29,087 nucleotides of DNA from CAYXBG01 sp964463145 (GTDB taxonomy: Bacteria; Acidobacteriota; UBA6911; RPQK01; CBDAPI01), in the NCBI GenBank assembly GCA_964463145.1, contig CAYXBG010000014.1, positions 1 through 29,087 of the forward strand, in the 5' to 3' direction. The position numbers and the translations under genes are program-made. The notes under the pieces were generated by a model. The model was not told the DNA's origin and did no database searches. It saw only the letters and a list, made by a program, of their open reading frames with translations. Shown piece after piece: positions 24,102 through 29,087 of the stretch. Position 1 is the stretch's first letter, and every line of letters begins with the position of its first letter.

Positions 24102-24131
24102 AAAAAAGGTCTGCCATCGTTTTGTAGGACC
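24102..24131 (-). terminator. Weak terminator after the HupE/UreJ-like gene
   Basis: On the minus strand GGTC (24131-24128) pairs with GACC (24111-24108), with one further T-A pair across a bulge, and six T follow (24107-24102). It begins directly after the stop region of the upstream gene. The stem is short, so strength is doubtful. Confidence 0.3.
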
Positions 24132-24132
24132 C

Positions 24133-25485
24133 CTATAAATCAGAATTATGGATATCATCCTCATCTTGAGATATCCCTCCCTTGTGTGGACGGAAGAACT
24201 TCCCCGGTCTCATGAAAGCTGACCAGAACCACACGATTCCAGACAAGATTACAATCAAGATGAGGATTTCCAGAAAAGTTCTAGCCAACACAATATTCAT
24301 TCCGAGTCCCTGCCATCCATACTGGCTGAGGATTTCACCTCGTTCGACCATCCAATGCCAAGCCGAGTGCGCTATGAGAGCTGACAAGATAATCGTCCAT
24401 AAACGTTTAGAACCTCCATATAAAGCTAGGAGGTGCAAGGCCGGTATAGTCAGAATTATCAGAAAAATTTGTCCTAACTCGATACCTATATTGAAGAAAA
24501 GTAAGGAGGCAGTGAGATGTGATCCAGCGAATTGGAAGGTTTCTCGGAGTGAAAATGAAAATCCGAAGCCGTGGATGAGTCCAAAAAGGAAAGTGATAAT
24601 CCATCGATGGTTTGTATGGGCAGCGAGAATATTCTGGAAAGCCATATATAGAATTGAAATTGCAATTAGAGTTTCAATCAGTGCCGGAAACCACAAAAAG
24701 TTTGGCCCGTATCCGAGTGCTGATGCCGCTAGTGTGAGTGAATGAGCCACTGTAAATGATGATATTATTGGAATTAGTGAGCGGAGTTTTCGGAACGGGA
24801 TGATTAGGCAAACCAAAAACAAAAGATGATCTATTCCCTCGAGTATGTGAAGGAATCCTAGCTTGGTAAAAGTCCAGGCCACTTTGACCCAATTTGGATC
24901 AAAAAAGATACGTTCGGACGCACCCGAGAAATCGATTTTCTGCAAGAAGCCATCTGGTCGAAGGAAGCGCATGTTGTTAATTACACGGATTCCCAGACGG
25001 TCAAATCGAGAATTGATCGAGAACTCTGATTGATCGGAACGGATAGAGTATTCGAACAGAACATCCAGAAGGGCTTGGTTCCAGTAGATCTCTGTGCTCT
25101 TGGGGAGAGGTGGGCTTTGAAGATGTTCACGAGCGGTAGCGTAATGGTCAAAGGTTCTATTGGACGGTAAAGATACCCGAGCAGCCAAGAGTGTGGGGGC
25201 TCCGATAAGGGTTTCATTCTCGTAAATGTCTATGGATCCAGATATCCAAAGAATAGCGGCCTGCTGTAGGACTGGTTCAATCCTTTCCAGGTCGAGGTAG
25301 CCTCCTTCCCGAGTAGGTATCTGCATGTCCTGCATGGCCTCCAATGGGACCCGTACGAGCAACTCCATGCGATCACCCTCGGGCTTGATGAAAGCACGAA
25401 GAGTTATATTGGAAGGGATCTCATGAGCGACTGTAATGGCAGAGGCCATTAGCCCGTAGAATAAGATTGAGAGTGCTTTATTCAT
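24133..25485 (-). CDS. HupE/UreJ-like membrane protein with periplasmic N-terminal domain
   Basis: A 450-aa protein: signal peptide (1-20, cut before HEIPSN), an exported beta-rich domain (about 21-200), then about seven helices with the HupE/UreJ-2 signatures GFLHILEGIDHLLFL (210-224), FTVAHSLTLA (244-253), FGLIHGFGFS (301-310) and FNIGIELGQ (331-339). H213, E216, D219, H220, H248, H305, E336, H373 and H377 are membrane-embedded polar residues and plausible metal ligands. Related proteins are thought to transport nickel or other metals, but this long two-part form has no proven function. No hydrogenase or urease genes are nearby. The C-terminal tail is acidic (QDEDDIHNSDL) and cytoplasmic. 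The start lacks a clear ribosome site; it was chosen because the signal peptide begins there. Confidence 0.85.
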   Translation of the reverse strand: MNKALSILFYGLMASAITVAHEIPSNITLRAFIKPEGDRMELLVRVPLEAMQDMQIPTREGGYLDLERIEPVLQQAAILWISGSIDIYENETLIGAPTLLAARVSLPSNRTFDHYATAREHLQSPPLPKSTEIYWNQALLDVLFEYSIRSDQSEFSINSRFDRLGIRVINNMRFLRPDGFLQKIDFSGASERIFFDPNWVKVAWTFTKLGFLHILEGIDHLLFLVCLIIPFRKLRSLIPIISSFTVAHSLTLAASALGYGPNFLWFPALIETLIAISILYMAFQNILAAHTNHRWIITFLFGLIHGFGFSFSLRETFQFAGSHLTASLLFFNIGIELGQIFLIILTIPALHLLALYGGSKRLWTIILSALIAHSAWHWMVERGEILSQYGWQGLGMNIVLARTFLEILILIVILSGIVWFWSAFMRPGKFFRPHKGGISQDEDDIHNSDL

Positions 25486-25626
25486 TGATATTTACAGGTG
25501 TTGAGCTTTGATATTTTATTTCGTAAACGCGCGATATGGCAAGCACTGGGGCTCTCCTGGAGATGAGTTTGTTCATGTGGTATGTTCGACACATCTAAAT
25601 TTTTTGGGTGTTGAAAGTGAGGGGAA

Positions 25627-26862
25627 ATGGCAAGTTTTCAGAATAAGACCAACCTTGTAATTGTGGTAGTTCTGCTGGCTCTTTTGATTATTCTTGGAAT
25701 TGGCCGAGCGAAATTAGGAGAAACACAAGCAGAAGAGTCAGAGATCCTTGTGCCAATGTTTGAGGTAGATCCGTTCTGGCCAAAGCCACTTCCTCATCAA
25801 TGGTTAATCGGCTCAGCGATTGGACTCACCGTTGATTCGCGCGATCATATTTTTATTATTCATCGCCCTGGTAGCCTGAATCCGAATTTGGAAGCAGGGG
25901 CTGCTGCTGTTCCTCCGAAGGCCGACTGCTGTATTCCGGCTCCTCATATTCTTGAGTTTGACCCTGCCGGTAATCTCGTTGGTCATTTTGGTGGTCCTGG
26001 TGAAGGGTATGACTGGCCAGAATCTAATCACGGTATCACTGTTGACCCTAAAGACAATTTGTGGCTTGGTGCCATGGGACCGGATGATTCTCACATCCTT
26101 GTTTTTTCCCGAGAAGGGAAGTTTTTACACCAAGTAGGATCCCCTCGAGCAAGACGATCCGAAGACTACAGCGAGGACAACCCTAAGTGGGTTAGGAACA
26201 GCCATGACAGAGAGAGTTTTGGCCGAGTCGCTGAGATTTCCTTCAGTGTTGACACTAATGAAGCCTTTGTGGCTGACGGCTATCTAAATACACGTGTGGC
26301 TGTTCTGGATGCAACAACTGGTGAGTTTAAGCGATATTGGGGAGCGTACGGAAACGAGCCAGACGACAAAGACCTTGGTCTCTACAATCCTGAGGCTCCA
26401 CTTCCTAGTCAATTTCGAGCTCCGGTGCATTGCGCTGAGCCATCTCTTGACGGTTTTGTCTACGTTTGTGATCGCTCCAATAATCGTATTCAGGTTTTTG
26501 AGATGGACGGTACTTTTGTAAAGGAAAAGAGGATCGCTCAAAACACTCTTGCGGCTGGTTCCGTTTGGGATGTGGCATTTTCGAAAGATCCCAAACAGCA
26601 ATATATATTTGTCGCTGATGGACAAAATATGAAAGTTCATGTTCTCGATAGAGAATCCCTCGAGATTCTAACCAGTTTCGGTAATGGAGGGCGTCAGCCC
26701 GGTCAATTCTTTGGGGTCCACAATGTGGCCACAGATTCAAAAGGAAACATCTACACGGTAGAAACCTACGAAGGAAAGCGTTTACAGAAATTTGTTTATA
26801 AGGGACTTGGCCCTGTAACTCGGAAAAACCAAGGTTCACTCTGGCCTTCCATCAGGGAATAG
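25627..26862 (+). CDS. Membrane-anchored NHL-repeat beta-propeller protein
   Basis: A 411-aa protein with an uncleaved-looking N-terminal helix (residues 9-26) and an exported beta-propeller of about six NHL blades. Blades follow the pattern seen in GITVDPKDNLWLG (136-148), SVDTNEAFVADGYLNTRVAVLD, DGFVYVCDRSNNRIQVFE (275-292), YIFVADGQNMKVHVLD (326-341) and NVATDSKGNIYTVE. Paired cysteines occur at C101-C102 and C269/C281, possibly disulfides. Many environmental bacteria have such proteins, annotated as peptidyl-alpha-hydroxyglycine alpha-amidating lyase-like; the fold is secure, enzymatic activity is not. GAGGGG just upstream of the ATG is a good ribosome site. It is divergent from the HupE/UreJ-like gene with 141 bp between and no obvious terminator before the convergent amidohydrolase. 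Confidence 0.85.
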   Translation: MASFQNKTNLVIVVVLLALLIILGIGRAKLGETQAEESEILVPMFEVDPFWPKPLPHQWLIGSAIGLTVDSRDHIFIIHRPGSLNPNLEAGAAAVPPKADCCIPAPHILEFDPAGNLVGHFGGPGEGYDWPESNHGITVDPKDNLWLGAMGPDDSHILVFSREGKFLHQVGSPRARRSEDYSEDNPKWVRNSHDRESFGRVAEISFSVDTNEAFVADGYLNTRVAVLDATTGEFKRYWGAYGNEPDDKDLGLYNPEAPLPSQFRAPVHCAEPSLDGFVYVCDRSNNRIQVFEMDGTFVKEKRIAQNTLAAGSVWDVAFSKDPKQQYIFVADGQNMKVHVLDRESLEILTSFGNGGRQPGQFFGVHNVATDSKGNIYTVETYEGKRLQKFVYKGLGPVTRKNQGSLWPSIRE

Positions 26863-26963
26863 TCTGCCTCTCTGAGTAGGGGCTTATTTCAAAGACGGTC
26901 GTGAAAAAATGATGCCTTCAAGAACTTGGCGAAGAGGGTGGCAATTTTCAGGAACCGGGACTT

Positions 26964-28310
26964 CTACCTACCTTGATCGTTAATGGGAAGGTCTAATTTC
27001 GAGCGATCGATGACACGACCGCTTTTGATAACAAGTGCGATTTTTTTTGCATTGTTAATATCTTTAGAGGGGTCAGCATGTAACATGACCAGATCGGCTA
27101 GTTTCCCCTTTTCTATTGAACCTAGTTTATCTGCCTTGCCTAGAAACAGTGCTGCATTCAAAGTGGCTACGCGAATGACTGACAGTGGAGGTATTCCGGC
27201 CTCGACCAGTAGCTCCATTTCGCGATGGACAGCCGCACCCAGGGATTGATCTGTCCCCAGGGATATGACCCCTCCTGCTTCGTGGATCATGCGGAGATTC
27301 TCCTGTGCGACGGGAGTCATGATCTTCATCCACCAGGTCCAAACTCTTTCCTTTTGGCGGGCGCTTTCTTCGGTTTTGAGACGTTCGAGTTCCGTTTTTT
27401 CGATAGACGCTCGGTATAAAGGTTGATCTAGAAAAGAGGGGTTCTCGGCCAGGCGACTGTAGCGGTCTCCAATAGTTAAGGTAGAGGCCATCGGTATTTT
27501 TCTAATTCCCATAAAATCAGCAAATTCCTGAGTTATTGGCCCTTGAATAACGGGGTGAGCCAGCGTATCAGTACCGGCGCTAATGGCTTGCCTGGCGCGG
27601 CGCTCACTAGAGGTATGTACTGTACTTCGGATCCCGTGTTCTTTAAAAAAACCTATAATATTTTTCATCAAATTGAGAGGTAGAAGGGGGATCATAGGTC
27701 TATTACCCCAGCCTCTTTCCTCGTAAGTAAGTTTTACGAGGTCCGGCTGGAGTTGTAAGTGATGGGAGAGCGACTCTAGTGCCTCAGGCCAATCACTGAC
27801 GAGGGTCGCCCCAAGTGAGCTGCCGTGGCTACCCGGATACGTTACTATTCCTCCTGTAGCGAAAATACGCGGAGAAACCAGTTCACCAGAGCGCTCGTTC
27901 TGGCGAAGTTGTGTGATGAAGGAGGGGTTATTGCCGGCGTCATAGACTGAGGTGACTCCAGAATATATATAACTGTGTAACGCGCGTATCCCTGTTTTTA
28001 GATTGAATTCCCCATTCCTGCCTCCTTTGATATGTACGTGTACATCTATCAAGCCAGGCAATAGATACTTACCTTTGCCATCTATTATTAGTGCGTGTTT
28101 TGTGAGCTTGGGGGCAGTTTTTGAGATGGAATCGATAACACTATCTCTGACTAAAACTGATCTGTTCGGTAACGCTGGACGACCTGTCCCATCGATTACT
28201 GTGGCATCCTGGATCAGAAGGAGTTGCGGTTCTTGAGCAAAGACAGCTGTCTCAACTAGAATCAGGATTAAGGTTGCCCCAAGCTTTAGGTATTTTGTTG
28301 AAAGACGCAT
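26964..28310 (-). CDS. Exported amidohydrolase-family protein
   Basis: A metal-dependent hydrolase of the amidohydrolase superfamily, 448 aa from the ATG at 28310 (an in-frame TTG 21 bases upstream is less likely). A signal peptide is visible (residues 1-25, ending AVFAQ). The TIM-barrel ligands can be traced: H91 and H93 in GLIDVHVHIKGG, K193 in LVKLTYE (possible carbamylated Lys), H232 in STVHTSSE, H252 in LAHPV and D354 in LGTDQS. A beta-sandwich formed by both ends includes DGTGRPALPNRSVLVRD and GKLADLVMLHADP. This is the imidazolonepropionase/prolidase-like group; the substrate is not predictable. A periplasmic role is inferred from the signal peptide. Converges on the NHL gene with 101 bp between stops. 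Confidence 0.88.
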   Translation of the reverse strand: MRLSTKYLKLGATLILILVETAVFAQEPQLLLIQDATVIDGTGRPALPNRSVLVRDSVIDSISKTAPKLTKHALIIDGKGKYLLPGLIDVHVHIKGGRNGEFNLKTGIRALHSYIYSGVTSVYDAGNNPSFITQLRQNERSGELVSPRIFATGGIVTYPGSHGSSLGATLVSDWPEALESLSHHLQLQPDLVKLTYEERGWGNRPMIPLLPLNLMKNIIGFFKEHGIRSTVHTSSERRARQAISAGTDTLAHPVIQGPITQEFADFMGIRKIPMASTLTIGDRYSRLAENPSFLDQPLYRASIEKTELERLKTEESARQKERVWTWWMKIMTPVAQENLRMIHEAGGVISLGTDQSLGAAVHREMELLVEAGIPPLSVIRVATLNAALFLGKADKLGSIEKGKLADLVMLHADPSKDINNAKKIALVIKSGRVIDRSKLDLPINDQGR

Positions 28311-28634
28311 TCCCAAAGTATCCCCTGTCAATCTTTATAGTACAGAAAAACTGAACCTATCATGCCAGACAAATCCAACCTGGGAAACCTCCTCTGAGGC
28401 GAGACAGGAAAAGCAGTAAGGTGACACGGCTTCTGAGTTTCTTGTCAATCTCGTAGGAGGAATTTAGAATCTGTCTGTGCAGAATAGTCTAGAGGCTAGA
28501 GTTGGAAATTGAGGTCATTGTACCGTGAACAGACCTGAGTCGTTTTTCGGTAATTAGGTCCAGAGGCCTCACCACTCTAACTTGGATCATTCTTAATGAC
28601 GTGTGTACATCGATCGTAAGAGGAGTATCTTGTA
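28311..28634. other. Divergent intergenic region with overlapping inverted repeats
   Basis: 324 bp between the amidohydrolase and the dehydrogenase start. AGGTC (28512-28516), GACCT (28532-28536) and AGGTC (28556-28560) allow two mutually exclusive hairpins; the second extends to GACCTGA/TTAGGTC. A TCTAG-AGG-CTAGA mini-hairpin lies near 28488-28500. A GTAGGAGGAATT sequence near 28453-28464 looks like a ribosome site but has no open frame after it. No promoter was convincing. Confidence 0.35.
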
Positions 28635-29087
28635 ATGAAAGTTGGGTTTATAGGTCTTGGTAATATGGGCTCTCTGATGGCCCGTAATCTCTTAGTGGGA
28701 GGCTTCGAATGCCGTGTCTATAACAGGACCCCTTCGAAGAGTCAGCTACTTCAGGATGAAGGTGCCGTTGTGTGCCACTCGGTAGTGGAATTGACACGGA
28801 CAAGTGATCTGGTTCTTTTGTGTTTGTCTGACTTAGAAGCATGCAAGAAAATTCTGCTGGGAAAGGATGGAGTTTTCTCAGCGGTCGATACTGGCCAGTT
28901 GATCGTCGATCACAGTACCGTTGATCGGGAACTATCTCTACTTTGCCACCGAAGAGCCTCGGAGAAGAGAGCCGGTTTTTTAGACGCTCCGATTAGTGGA
29001 GGCCCAGATGGAGCTCGTACTGCAAGTCTGTCAATGATGGTAGGTGGCAAGCAGGAAGACTTCAAGAGGTGTCTCCCCGTTTTCAAG
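28635..29087 (+). CDS. 3-hydroxyisobutyrate dehydrogenase-family protein, 3' end outside window
   Basis: First 151 codons of a beta-hydroxyacid dehydrogenase. The N-terminal Rossmann motif is VGFIGLGNMGSLMARNL (residues 3-19), followed by the NRTPSK nucleotide-specificity loop, which by its Arg after Asn suggests NADP(H), as in the glyoxylate/succinic-semialdehyde reductase group. The substrate-site motif is DAPISGGPDGARTASLSMMVGG (about 117-138; read here in two parts, DAPISGGPDGA and SLSMMVGG). The catalytic Lys region lies beyond the window. AGGAG lies 9 bases before the ATG. Exact substrate, such as 3-hydroxyisobutyrate, tartronate semialdehyde or glyoxylate, is unresolved. Confidence 0.9.
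   Translation, partial: MKVGFIGLGNMGSLMARNLLVGGFECRVYNRTPSKSQLLQDEGAVVCHSVVELTRTSDLVLLCLSDLEACKKILLGKDGVFSAVDTGQLIVDHSTVDRELSLLCHRRASEKRAGFLDAPISGGPDGARTASLSMMVGGKQEDFKRCLPVFK

Noticed and set aside
28453..28480. GTAGGAGG ribosome-site-like sequence in the right-hand intergenic region
   Set aside because: No ATG, GTG or TTG at proper spacing opens a frame of useful length.
1..29087. CRISPR arrays, insertion sequences, integrases, attachment sites or defence genes
   Set aside because: None seen: no regularly spaced repeats, no transposase or recombinase motifs, and the tRNA-Leu is not followed by a duplicated 3' end or integrase gene.

Overview
The window comes from a diderm (Gram-negative type) bacterium. 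Evidence is an outer-membrane beta-barrel protein, a lipoprotein-type signal, and a respiratory complex I operon. Base composition looks close to 50% GC by eye (not counted). There are no phage, transposon, CRISPR or plasmid signatures, so this reads as ordinary chromosome of an aerobic or facultative heterotroph. No marker here resolves the phylum.

Region 1 (1-12982, minus strand, read right to left) is one long complex I operon: nuoJ, nuoK, MrpD-like antiporter subunit A, an 87-aa two-helix protein, MrpD-like antiporter subunit B, nuoM, nuoN, nuoA, nuoB, nuoC, nuoD, a fused nuoE-nuoF, and nuoG, which runs off the left edge. nuoH and nuoI are not in the window and presumably lie beyond nuoG. 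Most junctions are ATGA overlaps, so translation is coupled. The notable point is the membrane arm. The usual nuoL place is occupied by two MrpD-like proteins and a small membrane protein, giving four antiporter-like subunits instead of three. The second MrpD-like protein lacks the usual TM7 lysine. A zinc-free quinone oxidoreductase-like gene lies upstream on the same strand.

Region 2 (14273-17889) holds a 645-bp structured intergenic region, a probable outer-membrane beta-barrel gene, a glycine-rich single-RRM RNA-binding protein with a long leader and a strong terminator, a membrane fatty acid desaturase with a TTG start, and a tRNA-Leu(UAG).

Region 3 (17901-24008) holds a metallo-beta-lactamase-fold lipoprotein, divergent from a two-gene sodium:solute symporter operon (small DUF4212-type subunit plus large subunit). 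A terminator-like hairpin with a T7 tract lies in the symporter leader. The proBA proline biosynthesis operon follows in convergent orientation.

Region 4 (24133-29087) holds a HupE/UreJ-like membrane protein with a periplasmic N-terminal domain, a membrane-anchored NHL beta-propeller protein, a secreted amidohydrolase, and the start of a 3-hydroxyisobutyrate dehydrogenase-family gene that leaves the right edge.

The best candidate for something unusual is the complex I variant. I did not find evidence of an unknown defence or mobile system.
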